From: Aralia elata
Lineage: Eukaryota; Streptophyta; Magnoliopsida; Apiales; Araliaceae
Direction: 5' to 3'
DNA: 64,000 nucleotides
Assembly (NCBI GenBank): GCA_034770075.1
Contig: CM068379.1
Coordinates: 23,559,506 to 23,623,505, forward strand
The notes under the pieces were generated by a model. That model did not search any database, was not told the DNA's origin, and saw nothing but the letters and a program-made list of their open reading frames with translations. A program made the translations under genes and the position numbers. This document shows, in pieces, positions 33,601 through 46,716 of this stretch. Numbering within the stretch: the first letter of the stretch is position 1; every line of letters starts with the position of its first letter.

Positions 33601-35361
33601 ATTCTTCAATTATATATTACTCCAAGCACTTAATACCATTACTTGGATACTTTTAAGTCTCAATGTTTAGATATACTATTTCTCTTAGGCATTTTATCGA
33701 GCATGTTGTATGCATTCATTAACAATTTACATGTTATGAACTACATATAATCACATAACATCAATATTTATCTATCCTTATGCACCGGATTCACTATGAT
33801 CCCCAACATGTCAATGTATGTCATCACATGACAACATATATCATTTTCCAAAATTTTACTTCAAATAAAATTATAAAATCCAGTTTCACAATTTGTTTAA
33901 CAAAACGTTGTTTTTGTTTTTAACGTAACTCCTTCGTTACATGACTCTTGTTGTTACTTCTTATATCAAATTAAACCTTACTCAGTGTACTACAATCTCA
34001 TCTAGGTCTTAAAGTCAGACCCTTAACCATTTAAAACAGATTCTGAAATTTCATCGACTAGTTTAGAAAATTTCATTTTCTGGACAACTTTAATAAATAA
34101 TTTATTTCGAACATGATCCGTTCCATAAAATGGCTCAATCCCGTGTATCCAGCTAGAAAACTTCAATATCTACAACTTTACAGTTTTAAGTTTTTTCAAA
34201 TTCCAAACACACGAGGCTGCACATCTCAAGGAATGACTAAATTAAAACTGTTTCGCGTGAAAACTGGCTGACAGACCCTAGCTCGCTTAAACAGTCATAA
34301 CTTCTTCGTTTTTTACAATTTTTGGGTGATTCCAGCGGTCACGCGAAGCTACTTCCGTATCTACAACTTTGTCCTACTGAAATTTTTCCAATTCCCAACA
34401 CATCAATACAGGAATCACACGTAAGGGGGCTGACCAAAATTCACTGGACAGTTTTGCACGACAAACTAGATTCATCATAACTCTTTGCTCCGAAGTCGGA
34501 ATTAGTCCGTTCCAGAGTCTATGGAAAGCTTATTCAGTGTATAATAACATACCAAAAGTCCAGAATTTTAGAGCAATCTAGCTAGCCCCAAATTTTTTAT
34601 TTTTGGACAGCAGCTCACTAGATCATTTAATTTGAGGAAAATAACCTTCGCTTCTCTCCTTTCGATTTTCATATTTTGAGTTTTACACAACCAAATCAAA
34701 TGATTTCAAGTTCTATGAATTCCTAACTCATAATACTACAACATATTAAATCTATACAATTTTTCATCAATACCCACTATGCGGATCTAAGGATCAAACA
34801 GGAAAATGACGGTTTTAGAGTTTTAAGAAATTATTTCTCAAATCTAAGTTTAATAACCCATCAAACTTCTAGATCCAACTATGAATCATTATAAATCATG
34901 TAGATCTATCATTATCTAGTTCAATCACAACAACCTAACACTAGATCTAAGTTAAATCGCAATAAAGTGGGTAAAGTTTTGAGTTATACCTTGCGTTCTT
35001 CATTTTTTCTTTCTTTCCTTCCATGGATCTTCTTCCATGGTTTCTTCCTAAGCTTTCTTCTTCCTCCTTTTTCTCCATTATTGGTAGCCTTCTCCCTTTT
35101 CTTCTCTCTCTATTTTTCTAGCTATTTAGCTTAAGGAAAGGAAATGAAAATGAATGAAATGAAATTGTCAAGCCTTGGTTAATCAACCAAGCTTCTCTCT
35201 CCTCTTGCAATTATGCTTGTAATAACATTACATACATAATGTATATCTATTCTTTTCTCCCACCACTTAACCAAAGCTAGGTAACCAAAGGTGGTTAAAT
35301 AAACTAGGGGACAAGGCATTAATTAAAGTAGATGGGACAAGACATTTATTAAAGTAGATGG

Positions 35362-37147
35362 TGAAAGTAGTATGCACACAAGCCAATCATATTTGATATG
35401 ATGTAGCATATACTTTATAATCTTATTCATTTATTAATAAAAGAATTGATTTTCTTAAAAGGCATTTTATATTATCTACATAGTGTTGTTATATTAAATG
35501 TGATAAACTCATAGTTTTGAGCAATGCTTTTAGAATCATGATGGTGATCATGCTAATGAGATCTAAATTCAAGATAGCTCACAAACTAAAATTGTTCCTA
35601 ATCGTTGGATTACTAAATTGGGGATTAGTGAATCCGGATAGATTAGTACATACGTTGCTTACTCTTAGGAAGAGGATGATTGATCTCATAATCATTTGTG
35701 TGGAGACACTAAAGCAAGTATGTAGGTGCTTATTGGAGAATAAGTTCACTAAACGTGGCTCGCTAAGGAATACCTAATGGAGTTTTACTCGCCTGCCAAT
35801 AGGAATTCCTATAGTGATAGTTGTACAAGTGATCCTTGGACTTGAGATCATCATAGTATCTTGTGTATGATGAGTTATACTTTGACATGACCCTTAAGAC
35901 CTTGTGGGTATATCAAAGGGTATGATTGGGTATAATTAGTTATACATGGAGATAGGTGAATGATCAACAAAGAATCTACCTCGTCTAGTAAAAGATGTGA
36001 ATGTCCTATGTGGTTCAATAAATGATAACTCAGTAGTCCTTGGCCAAGGCAGAATGAAATTAGAAAGGAGTTTCTAATTTGCATTAATTAGAGTTATGCA
36101 TTTGGGAATCGAAATACATATAATTAAATAAAATAAGACTTGACAGTAAATCCATGTCTTATATTTAATTGGGACATTGTATGGTAGAAGGATTGAATTG
36201 TACGGTAACTATCTACTCAAAGGTTCTTTTGTGATTAATGTTGAAATCTATATTATCTGGAAAGTCGTTGATCGCTAAGGGGGCTTACCCTTATTGTAGA
36301 ATAAATATTATTTATTTAAATGAATTAAATAGTTTAATTTATTTATTTAAATAAGATTAGAATTGTTCTAATTGATTTATTCACAACCGGTTTAATATGG
36401 AGAACCTAAAGGGTCACACCGCAAAAAGGAAAACATTTATTTAAGAAGTAAATGGCATAATTGTAATAATAAGTTAAGTGTATTTAATTTAATCTATGGA
36501 GATAGAATAAATTAAATAGCTTAATATTTATTATTTAATATTTTGGAAATATTAAATATAAATTAATAAGAGGAGTCTTATTATTATTATTACTTTTACT
36601 ATTATTTAATTCCTAATAGGGATTGGGAATTAATTAATAGAAGGAGTTTAATTAATTAAAGGAGTTTAATTATAATACAAACCCTAATCCTAAATAGTTT
36701 AGGGTAGGGTTATTTCTACATCTATAAATAAGAGGGGTCTTATCATAGATTAGGGTTACACACTCTTGCATTAGATTGTGGAGAGCAATTTCTATAGAGA
36801 TAGAAACTAGGGTTTTGCCAAATACCCAACTTCTTGAATACTTGTTCTTCCTTGGTGGATCACCTCTAGAGGCCAAACACTTGGGTGGCTAACGTTGATC
36901 AAAGGAAGGAATCACACCGTAACATTCGAGGAGAACACGAAGGACTAGGAGTTGAACTTGTACCCGAGGAAGCTTTGTTCTACGAGGGTATAATTCTTAT
37001 TCTCTTTATCTTTCGTTTATATCGTTAATTGAGCACAAGGATTGATCTTGGTGATGGTTTGTATAAAATTTTAAAATCCGATTTTATTGCGCTTCCGCAC
37101 TATTTATGTAATTTAATTGCATGTTCGCGCTATATACAAACCTAACA
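35362..37147 (+). mobile_element. 5' LTR of C
   Basis: 1786 bases with a TATA box TCTATAAATAAG near 36721. It lacks a stretch of about 30 bases that is present in the 3' LTR near 44063-44097. Its small frames recur in the other LTR and are not genes. Confidence 0.93.
36721..36732 (+). promoter_or_regulatory. TATA box in C LTR
   Basis: TCTATAAATAAG is kept in the 3' LTR near 44172 (TCTATAAATAAA). It is the likely start of element RNA. Confidence 0.6.
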
Positions 37148-37148
37148 G

Positions 37149-37163
37149 TGGTATCATAGTCTA
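37149..37163 (+). other. Primer binding site of C
   Basis: TGGTATCATAGTCTA follows the LTR end and matches the initiator-Met type site in its first eight bases. Confidence 0.8.
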
Positions 37164-37254
37164 ATCTTGTGCTAATTATCGATTTTGATGATTCTATGTA
37201 TGTTTGATATGCGATTGGATCAAAATTTTTGGGCAGAAAAATTTTTCTGAATCA

Positions 37255-37385
37255 GCGAAGCGGCGCAGCTGCGCCGCCTCCAGTTCATTCTGGAGCGCAG
37301 CTGCGCCGAAACCCAGAGTCGGTTTTTCTGGGGAGCAGCGCAGCTGCGCCGTTGCCCAGTTCATTCTGGGCGCAGCTGCACCGGT
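37255..37385. repeat. Repeated GC-rich palindrome in C leader
   Basis: GGCGCAGCTGCGCC-type palindromes occur four times (the last with one change), with CCAGTTCATTCTGG hairpins between them. Confidence 0.8.
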
Positions 37386-38161
37386 AAGCAGAATCTGAAA
37401 AATATTTTTTCTTCAATTAAAATAAATGGTTTATTTAATTGATATAAGTTTAAAATAAAGAGTTTATTTTATCTGGAATAGGATTTCAGATTGCTAAAAT
37501 TAAAGGAGTTTAATTTGGATTTGGTTTTTGATTAAAATAAAAGAGTTTATTTTGTTTCAAAACTAAATATTAGCAAAACTTTTGCCCATTAATTGATATC
37601 GATGCATATATGGAATGATTTTATTATTCATGGGATGAATGTTATTTATTGATACATATAGAGATATGTATGACAATAAATAGGGATTGATTATGGACTG
37701 TTGACCAATGTGTGATTGGATTTATTTTAGTGGATGCTTGAATGTATGGGTTTATAAATGGGGTCTGCGTACCTCGTCTTCTCTAATTTTTCTTAATGTA
37801 AATTCTATCTCCCTCCTATGTACTTCCCCTTGACTGCTGATCAAGGTTTCTATTTATTGTAAATAATTTTTGTAATAGGACTAGTTAGAATTAAATTTTT
37901 GAAGAATTGGAGACAAAGGAGCAAGGAGCGCTTGAAGACCCGTTTGTAATGGAGCCCAGGTTTAAATGTAATAGTTATATTTAAATTTTATTCTTGCACC
38001 CTAGGTTTGACCTTTTGGTTCACTTGGTGGCTCTAGTGAACCAAACTAGAATAAAAGTCCATAATCAATCCGGGTAGAATATAGTATTCTATATGTGCAT
38101 GCTTACTATATATATATTATATATTATCAAACATGCTTCGCATGTAAAATAATATGACGCG

Positions 38162-38202
<41 letters not shown>

Positions 38203-38345
38203 TGCGCGCTAAACAAGATGAGACTAATAATAATAAACCCCTCAAAGAAATTATATTAAGTCTTAAGCGTTCAAAGATATTTGGAATATCAAACGTCGCC
38301 TTCTAGCATTGTAAAATAATAGAGTATTAAATGTTTAATATGAGT

Positions 38346-38640
38346 TTGTTGTGTCACCACAAGGCAAATATTAAATATTTAAGATGTTGCTTTATCACAT
38401 TTGATGCTTATAAATAGACTGAACGATGCTGTTTTGTTGTGTCACCACAAGGACAGTGTTTTTCTTTCGAATATATGGAAGTGCTAGGTTGGACTTAACT
38501 AGGATAATTTTGATTCGGATGTATCACCACTTGATCAAAATAATCTAAGAGGCAAAATAAAAGGAGTTACATAGTGATGTAATTGACAATAGTTGTCTAT
38601 CTATTTATTTATATATCGTTTGTTGTGTCACCACAAGGCT
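38346..38640 (+). repeat. Repeated small hairpin TTGTG-TCAC-CACAA in C leader
   Basis: TTGTTGTGTCACCACAAGG is at 38346, 38434 and 38620. A variant, GTATCACCACTTGATC, is near 38521. Confidence 0.85.
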
Positions 38641-38835
38641 ATATACATTTGAAATGGGGTCCTTAATCTCACTAGCAAAACTTTAATTAGATTTGTCGAA
38701 CTATATATAGAGGGTAATATAGTTTGATGAAAAATAGTGGGAGATACCAATTTAAATAAAGACCTAATTTATTTTGGTAATTAATTAAATGAATGAATGC
38801 TAAAATGTTGTCTATTTCACATGCAGAATTTAAAA

Positions 38836-41800
38836 ATGTCAAACTCACTATCACTACGTAGCATACTTGATGCTAACAAATTGACCGGACCGAATTACAC
38901 GGACTGGTTAAGGAATTTGAGAATTGTTCTCACTGCTGAAAAGATTTCTTATGTCCTAAATTCGCCAGTCCCTGAAAGTGTTGCAGAAACAGCCTCTGAG
39001 GAAGAGATTGCTACTTTTAGAAAGTGGCAAGATGATGCAATCTTGGCTCAATGCATCATGCTCGCATCCATGAGTAACGAGCTTCAGCGTCAGTATGAAA
39101 CTATGGATGCTCCTACTATATTGCTGCACCTCAAAGAGTTGTATAGTGAGAAAAGTAGGACTGCTAGATATCAGATATCTAAGGAGCTCTTCCGATCTCG
39201 TATAACCGAGGGCACTGCTGTTGAGACTCATGTCCTTAAGATGATCAATCTGATTGAACAACTTGGACAACTTGGGTTCGTGATGGATGGGGAGTTAAGC
39301 CAAGATTTGATCTTGCAGTCACTCCCGGACACCTTCTCACAATTTGTTGTGAATTTTCACATGAATAAGTTGGACGTCAGCCTGCCTGAGTTACTTAACA
39401 TGTTGAAAACTACTGAAGGTCACTTCTCATCCAACAAGAACCAAGTCTTACTAGTGGATGATTCTTCCAAGAAAAGGAAGAGGCCCAAGGTATCTTCTGA
39501 AAAGAAGAAAAACAAGAAGGCTAAGGGCAAGGCGAAAAGAAAGGATAATAAGAAACCTGATCCAGATAGCAAGGGAATTTGCTACCATTGCAATAAGCCG
39601 GGACATTGGAAGAGGAACTACAAGGAGTATCTTGCGGACCAAAAGAAGCGTGGAGAAGCTTCGACTTCCGATCTAGGTTTGTTCATGATTGAAATTAATT
39701 TTTCTGAAAGTCAAAATTCTACTTGGGTATTGGATACCGGCTGTAGTTCTCACATATGTAATAATATGCAGGGACTAAGCAGAAGTAGGAAGCTGAACAA
39801 GGATGAAGTCGTCCTACGAGTGGGAAATGGAGCAAAGGTTGTTGCATTGGCTGTAGGGACTTATTGTTTAGCACTGCCTTCGGGCAAGTTCATTAGTTTA
39901 AATAATTGTTATTATGTTCCAACACTCATTAGAAACATTATTTCAATTTCTGTATTGGATATGGATGGTTTTGATATTATAATAAAGAACAACAGCTGTT
40001 CTATTTATAATAAAAATGTTTTATATGGTGTTGGCAATTTACTGAATGGACTTTACATACTTGACTTGCATGAAAATATACTTCAAATTGAACAAACTAA
40101 GAAAAGAAAAAGAGATGATGTTAATTATACCTTTATGTGCCACTGTAGACTCGGTCATATCAATGAAACAAGATTATCCAAGTTGCATAAGGATGGGCTT
40201 TTAGAGCTATCTGATTATGAATCATATCTAACTTGTGAATCTTATCTCATGGGTAAAATGACTAAATCTCCTTTTACTGGAAAAGGAGAGAGAGTTACAG
40301 AGTTGTTAGCGCTGGTACACACAGACGTTTGTGGACCTATGACAACGAATGCACGAGGAGGGTATTCTTATTTTATTACTTTCACTGATGATCATTCTAG
40401 ATTTGGATATGTGTATTTAATAAAATACAAATCTGAATCGTTTGAAAAGTTCAAAGAATTCAGAAGTGAAGTAGAGAAACAAACTGGTAAGAGTATTAAG
40501 ATTCTTCGATTGGATCGAGGAGGGGAATACTTGACCAATGAGTTTCTCAATTGTCTCAAAGAAAATGGTATAATCTCACAATGGACTCCACCAGGAACGC
40601 CACAGTTGAATGGTGTATCTGAAAGGAGAAATTGAACATTGTTGGACATGGTTCGTTCCATGATGAGTTTTACCGACCTTCCAGTATCCTTCTGGGGTTA
40701 TGCCCTAGAATCGGCTGCATACCTACTTAACAAGGTACCTACCAAATCCGTCCCAAAGACTCCATATGAGATATGGACAGGGAGGAAACCAAATCTTAAG
40801 CATGTTAAGACTTGGGGTTGTCCAACTTATGTCAAAAGGTTTGAGCATGATAAGCTGAAGACTAGATCTGACAAATGTAGATTTGTGGGATACCCTAAAG
40901 AAACATCAGGGTATTATTTCTATCATCCTACTGATCAAAAGGTGTTTGTTGCGAAACATGCTGCCTTCTTGGAAAAGGAGTTTATCCTTGAAGGGGTCAA
41001 TGGGAGTAAGATATATCTTGAAGAAGTTCAAGAACCACAAAATACTACGGATCAAAGTCAGGTACCTGACCAAGTAGAAGAACCTACTGTACCACTACCT
41101 ATTCGTAAATCTGGAAGAGTACCAAAGATACCTGAGAGGTATGGATTCATCATAGAAGATGATGATGAGGTACGCATCATAGATGATGATGATCCATTGA
41201 CTTACGAAGAGGCTATGAGTAGTGAAGACTCAGAGAAATGGCTAGAAGCCATGAAATCCGAGATGGACTCCATGTATGAAAACCAAGTATGAACTTTGGT
41301 TTCACCACCCGAGGGCATTAAGCCTATTGGGTGTAAATGGGTCTTTAAGAGAAAGAGTGGGGCAGATGGCAAGGTAGAGACCTATATGGCCCGACTGGTT
41401 GCAAAAAGTTTCAAACAAAGACAAGTAGTTGACTATGATGAAACCTTCTCACCAGTAGCTATGCTCAAGTCCATTCGGATTTTGCTTGCAATTGCAGCTT
41501 ATTATGATTACGAGATCTGGCAAATGGACGTGAAAACGGCCTTCCTTAATGGAGAGCTTGAGGAGAATGTATATATGATACAGCCAAAGGGTTTTGTTTC
41601 AATGGTTGGAGCAAACCAAGTCTGTAAGCTACAACGATCCATTTATGGATTGAAGCAAGCTTCTCGAAGGTGGAACATCCGTTTTGATGAGATAATCAAA
41701 AGGTTTGATTTTATCAAAAATGAGGATGAACCTTGTGTGTACAAGAAGGTTAGTGGGAGCGCTATTTCATTCCTTGTATTATATGTTGATGACATATTAC

Positions 41801-42768
41801 TGATAGGGAATGATGTTCCTATGCTACAGTCGATCAAAATTTGGTTATCTAAACACTTCTCCACGAAGGACTTGTGTGAGGCATCCTATATTTTAGGGAT
41901 AAAGATCTATAGAGATAGATCTAAAAGGATGTTAGGCTTGACCCAAGGAAAGTACATTGACTCAATGCTAAAGAGGTTTAGCATGGAAGATTCCAAAAGA
42001 GGACTCATGCCGATGAGCCATGGAATACATCTCTCCAAGAAACAGACCCCAAAGACACCTGAGGAGAGAGACCGTATGAGTAAGATTCCTTATGCTTCCG
42101 CAATAGGATCTATCATGTACGGTATGATATGTACTAGACCAGATGTCGCTCATGCACTTAGTGTAACGAGCAGATATCAGTCGAATCCAGGAGAAGAGCA
42201 CTGGAAGGCAGTGAAAAACATCCTAAAGTACTTAAGAAGAACTAAGGATGTATTTCTTGTCTACGGTGGGTCTGAATTGAAACTAGAGGGCTATACAGAC
42301 TCAAGTTTTCAAACGGACCAAGATGACAGTAGATCCGTTTCAGGGTACGTGTTTACCTTAAACGGTGGCGCAGTGAGTTGGAAAAGTTCCAAGCAGCAAA
42401 CAATTGCTGATTCGGTGACAGAGGCAGAGTACATAGCTGCAAGTGAAGCTGTAAAGGAAGCTGTTTGGATGAAGAAGTTCATAACTGAACTTGGAGTGGT
42501 TCCTAGCATTAGAGGAGCCGTACCTTTATTCTGTGACAACAACGGAGCTGTTGCGCAGGTTAAGGAACCCAAGTCTCATCAGAAATCCAAACACGTGTTG
42601 TAGCAGTTTCATTTGATTAGAGAGATCATTGAAAGAGGAGATGTCACCCTGGAGCGTGTGGACTCTCAACACAACATTGCAGATCCATTTACTAAAGCTT
42701 TAACTCAACAGCAGTTTGATCGTCACTTAGAGAAGATGGGTATTAAATACCATGGCGATTGGCTTTAG
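38836..42768 (+). pseudogene. Gag-pol of C, one frame with three stops
   Basis: One frame reads from ATG at 38836 (an in-frame ATG also lies at 38797) to TAG at 42766. Gag has LDANKLTGPNYTDWL near residues 9-23 and one knuckle at 39580-39621 that reads CYHCNKPGHWKRNY, with the last Cys changed to Tyr. Then come protease DTG (39733), integrase with HTDVCGP, LDRGGEY and GVSERRN, RT with QMDVKTAFLNG and YVDD (41782-41793), and RNase H with TEAEYIAASEA and CDNNGA. The stops are TGA at 40633, TGA at 41290 and TAG at 42601, with no frameshift at all. The integrase zinc site also has Cys-to-Tyr. The element is dead, but by point changes only. Confidence 0.95.
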
Positions 42769-42782
42769 TGCAAGTGGGAGAT

Positions 42783-44598
42783 TGAAAGTAGTATGCACAC
42801 AAGCCAATCATATTTGATATGATGTAGCATATACTTTATAATCTTATTCATTTATTAATAAAAGAATTGATTTTCTTAAAAGGCATTTTATATTATCTAC
42901 ATAGTGCTGTTACATTAAATGTGATAAACCCATAGTTTTGAGCAATGCTTTTAGAATCATGATGGTGATCATGCTAATGAGATCTAAATTCAAGATAGCT
43001 CACAAACTAAAATTGTTCCTAATCGTTGGATTACTAAATTGGGGATTAGTGAATCCGGATAGATTAGTACATACGTTGCTTGCTCTTAGGAAGAGGATGA
43101 TTGATCTCATAATCATTTGTGTGGAGACACTAAAGCAAGTATGTAGGTGCTTATTGGAGAATAAGTTCACTGAACGTGGCTCGCTAAGGAATACCTAATG
43201 GAGTTTTACTGGCCTGTCAATAGGAATTCCTATAGTGATAGTTGTACAAGTGATCCTTGGACTTGAGATCATCATAGTATCTTGTGTATGATGAGTTATA
43301 CTTTGACATGACCCTTAAGACCTTGTGGGTATATCAAAGGGTATGATTGGGTATAATTAGTTATACATGGAGATAGGTGAATGATCAACAAAGAATCTAC
43401 CTCGTCTAGTAAAAGATGTGAATGTCCTATGTGATTCAATAAATGATAACTCAGTAGTCCTTGGCCAAGGCAGAATGAAATTAGAAAGGAGTTTCTAATT
43501 TGCATTAATTAGAGTTATGCATTTGGGAATCGAAATACATATAATTAAATAAAATAAGACTTGACAGTAAATCCATGTCTTATATTTAATTGGGACATTG
43601 TATGGTAGAAGGATTGAATTGTACGGTAACTATCTACTCAAAGGTTCTTTTGTGATTAATGTTGAAATCTATATTATCTGGAAAGTCGTTGATCGCTAAG
43701 GGGGCTTACCCTTATTGTAGAATAAATATTATTTATTTAAATGAATTAAATAGTTTAATTTATTTATTTAAATAAGATTAGAATTGTTCTAATTGATTTA
43801 TTCACAACCGGTTTAATATGGAGAACCTAAAGGGTCACACCGCAAAAAAGAAAACATTTATTTAAGAAGTAAATGGCATAATTGTAATAATAAGTTAAGT
43901 GTATTTAATTTAATCTATGGAGATAGAATAAATTAAATAGCTTAATATTTATTATTTAATATTTTGAAAATATTAAATATAAATTAATAAGAGGAGTCTT
44001 ATTATTATTATTACTTTTACTATTATTTAATTCCTAATAGGGATTGGGAATTAATTAATAGAAGTACTCTCCCATGGATTCCTAATTGGATTAGGAGCAT
44101 TATTAATTAAAGGAGTTTAATTATAATACAAACCCTAATCCTAAATAGTTTAGGGTAGGGTTATTCCTACATCTATAAATAAAAGGGGTCTTATCATAGA
44201 TTGGGGTTACACACTCTTGCATTAGATTGTGGAGAGCAATTTCTATAGAGATAGAAACTAGGGTTTTGCCAAATACCCAACTTCTTGAATACTTGTTCTT
44301 CCTTGGTGGATCACCTCTAGAGGCCAAACACTTGGGTGGCTAACGTTGATCAAAGGAAGGAATCACACCGTAGCATTCGAGGAGAACACGAAGGACTAGG
44401 AGTTGAACTTGTACCCGAGGAAGCTTTGTTCTACGAGGGTATAATTCTTATTCTCTTTATCTTTCGTTTATATCGTTAATTGAGCACAAGGATTGATCTT
44501 GGTGATGGTTTGTATAAAATTTTAAAATCCGATTTTATCGCGCTTCCGCACTATTTATGTAATTTAATTGCATGTTCGCGCTATATACAAACCTAACA
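42783..44598 (+). mobile_element. 3' LTR of C
   Basis: 1816 bases with the same ends as the 5' LTR. It carries the extra stretch with TACTCTCCCATGG near 44065 that the 5' copy lacks. Confidence 0.93.
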
Positions 44599-44603
44599 TA
44601 TGG

Positions 44604-46716
44604 GACAAGACATTTGGGGCTACTTTGTAAGAGGTGAGAGGCTAGCTATAGCCCTCTCTTGGCCCAAGATGGGCGGTTTCCCCATGCTCCATTTCCCCAC
44701 ACTTTTGTTTTTATTATTCATTTAATTTATATATAAGTATACTTGCAATAATATTACATACACATATGTGTATCAATCTAATCCCTCCACCATTTAACTT
44801 AGTTGTAGTTAACTTTCTAACATTTACCTCAAGGTCAGAATTCAATCAACCTTAGTTAGTTATCAACTTATTCTCCTTCTCCCAACAATTAACCAACGTA
44901 TGGTTAATTCTCTACAAACATGTAATCCCATGGTTATTTACTAATTCCATGTTGGTTAATTATTCCCTTATAAGAATTAACCTAGAGTGAATTAAACCAA
45001 CTATGGTTAATTCTCATCATCACATGCATTCATCTAGCATTTAACCAATGTTTGTTCAATGCCCTCTCTTGTTTACCAACTAGTATTATTCAATTAACCT
45101 TACATTGGTTAATTCTCTACAACCTTTCATTTCTCCAACACAAGCTACCAACCTAGCCCATCATAGCTCTCTTACACTACTTACACACATCACCAACTTG
45201 TCACTTTCATTCCCTTTTTGCTCCTACCAATGCAACTTTGGATAAAACAAAAGCAAAAGTCTACTCACTTGTTTTAATTTTTTTTCCTTTTCTTTTAATA
45301 AGAATACTTGCACAATTATATATATGTATAAATATACTAATGCATATATATATAAATACACCAATACATACTCTTTTCTCTCTTTGTTGTCTAAACCTTT
45401 TATTTATGGAAAGTTTCCAAACTTTCCATTTATGGAAAGTTTCTACCCTTCTATTTCTTTGGGCTTCTTTAACTCAAGGTTGGTTAAAATATGGTCAACC
45501 TAGTTTACTCATCCTTTGGCTAATTTGTTGGGTTACTCATAAAACCCTAACACATTAAATCCTTACTCATAGCTTGGCTTATAATAAATCCCTCTTGGAC
45601 TATCAATTATCATATATTTGGGCTTATATTTAAATTACCCACTTCACATCTAGGCAATCCCATATTGGGCTACCATAATTAATCCTCTTATTTAAATTCC
45701 CTACATTAATCACACTAGTTAATTACCTAATGATGATCACCCTTCTCGTTTGCCAATCAAGTCCAACATTCAAGCTATGTTAATTCATAACATAGTTTTA
45801 TCTTGTTTCTCATTAATTAACCTAATTAATTACTCATCTAGGCTTGGATCATTACCATCCTACCCTTCATCCTACACTTTCTATTTATGGAAGGTCTCTA
45901 ACCTCTTCTTATTGGTGGACATCTATACACCATAACTTTCCTTTTATAGAGAATTCTCAAACTTTCCATTTATGGAAAGCTTCTCCTCTCGTATTTTTGA
46001 ATAGTAAATACGCTCTAATACTCCATATAAACGCTATTCGGGAATGTGAAAATTCGAAAAGCGAAGAAGCGTTTCTCGCGTGAATAGTGTTTCCCGCGTT
46101 ATTTTCTAAGAAAATATTTTTCCTCTACGATTCATTAATGCTTATATCGTATCACATAACACATTGATTAGATCGTAGAAATCCATCTTCATTGATCACT
46201 TAAAATCATAATACACAAATATATCATTGCTTCTTTAAACTTTCTACTTATGGAAAGTTTCTAGGGTAGCTTCTCTAACCCCATCTAGCTTATACATGTT
46301 TGTATACCTATATATCTCTGTATACCACCTTATCAATTCTAGGGTTTCAATCCCTTACATATCGTTTCACATATTTAATTTCTAACACAGAGATTAGGTT
46401 AAAGTGTTTAATCATCTCTACACAATCATCTTCTTCAAAACTAGGTTTTAAACTCAACCCTTATAAGGATTCCATCATCAGAACCACTACTACCAAAACG
46501 CTCAAGTTCGGTTAACTTCTAAACTCTTGCGACATTTATTTCATCGCATAATCTTATTGAATACGTCCTCAATTCATATAAGTTCTTTCAAAACCAAAGA
46601 AAATATTGAGTCATTTCTCTACACATTTCTCTGTTAACAATCTAGGTTTTGACTTTAACCTTTATTCAATATTTGAGACCTTATTTACAAGTCTCATAAC
46701 TATCCAGGATATTACA
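44604..46716 (-). mobile_element. Left LTR of A, third piece
   Basis: Matches about 51986-54227 of the right LTR but lacks about 120-150 bases found there near 52375-52520. It has several TATGGTTAATTCTC words and the repeated palindrome CTTTCCAT-TT-ATGGAAAG. On the plus strand it ends AGGATATTACA. Confidence 0.9.
45405..46265. repeat. Recurring palindrome in the U3 of A
   Basis: The inverted repeat ACTTTCCATTTATGGAAAGT and close variants occur near 45420, 45885, 45960 and 46240, and again in the right LTR near 52930, 53390, 53475 and 53750. Confidence 0.75.

Larger units (their letters stand above)
32837..35361 (-). mobile_element. Left LTR of A, second piece
   Basis: Matches about 49499-51985 of the right LTR. 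It contains the intron-like segment 32853-33133 and an array of units of about 54 bases at 33320-33600. It ends at the C insertion. Confidence 0.9.
37148..38835 (+). other. 1.7-kb leader of C between PBS and gag
   Basis: There is no gene. It holds a GC-rich palindrome cluster (37255-37385), a TA microsatellite (about 38165-38198) and four hairpin motifs around TTGTGTCACCACAA (38346-38640). Such leaders carry packaging and dimer signals in retroelements; these repeats are candidates. Confidence 0.7.
35362..44598 (+). mobile_element. Ty1/copia element C, inserted in A
   Basis: LTRs 35362-37147 and 42783-44598 are nearly identical and start TGAAAGTAGTATGC and end AACCTAACA. A PBS and a purine tract (GCAAGTGGGAGAT, 42770-42782) flank a single gag-pol frame. 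The flanks are GATGG and TATGG, one mismatch from a TSD; the uninterrupted site in the right LTR of A (near 51960) reads GATGGG, so the right copy seems mutated. The small LTR difference suggests a young insertion. It is a different copia lineage from D and E: short gag, one knuckle, no extra ORF. Confidence 0.93.

Noticed and set aside
35517..36876. Small frames repeated at 42938-44327
   Set aside because: They are the two LTRs of C; no domain and no start context of value.
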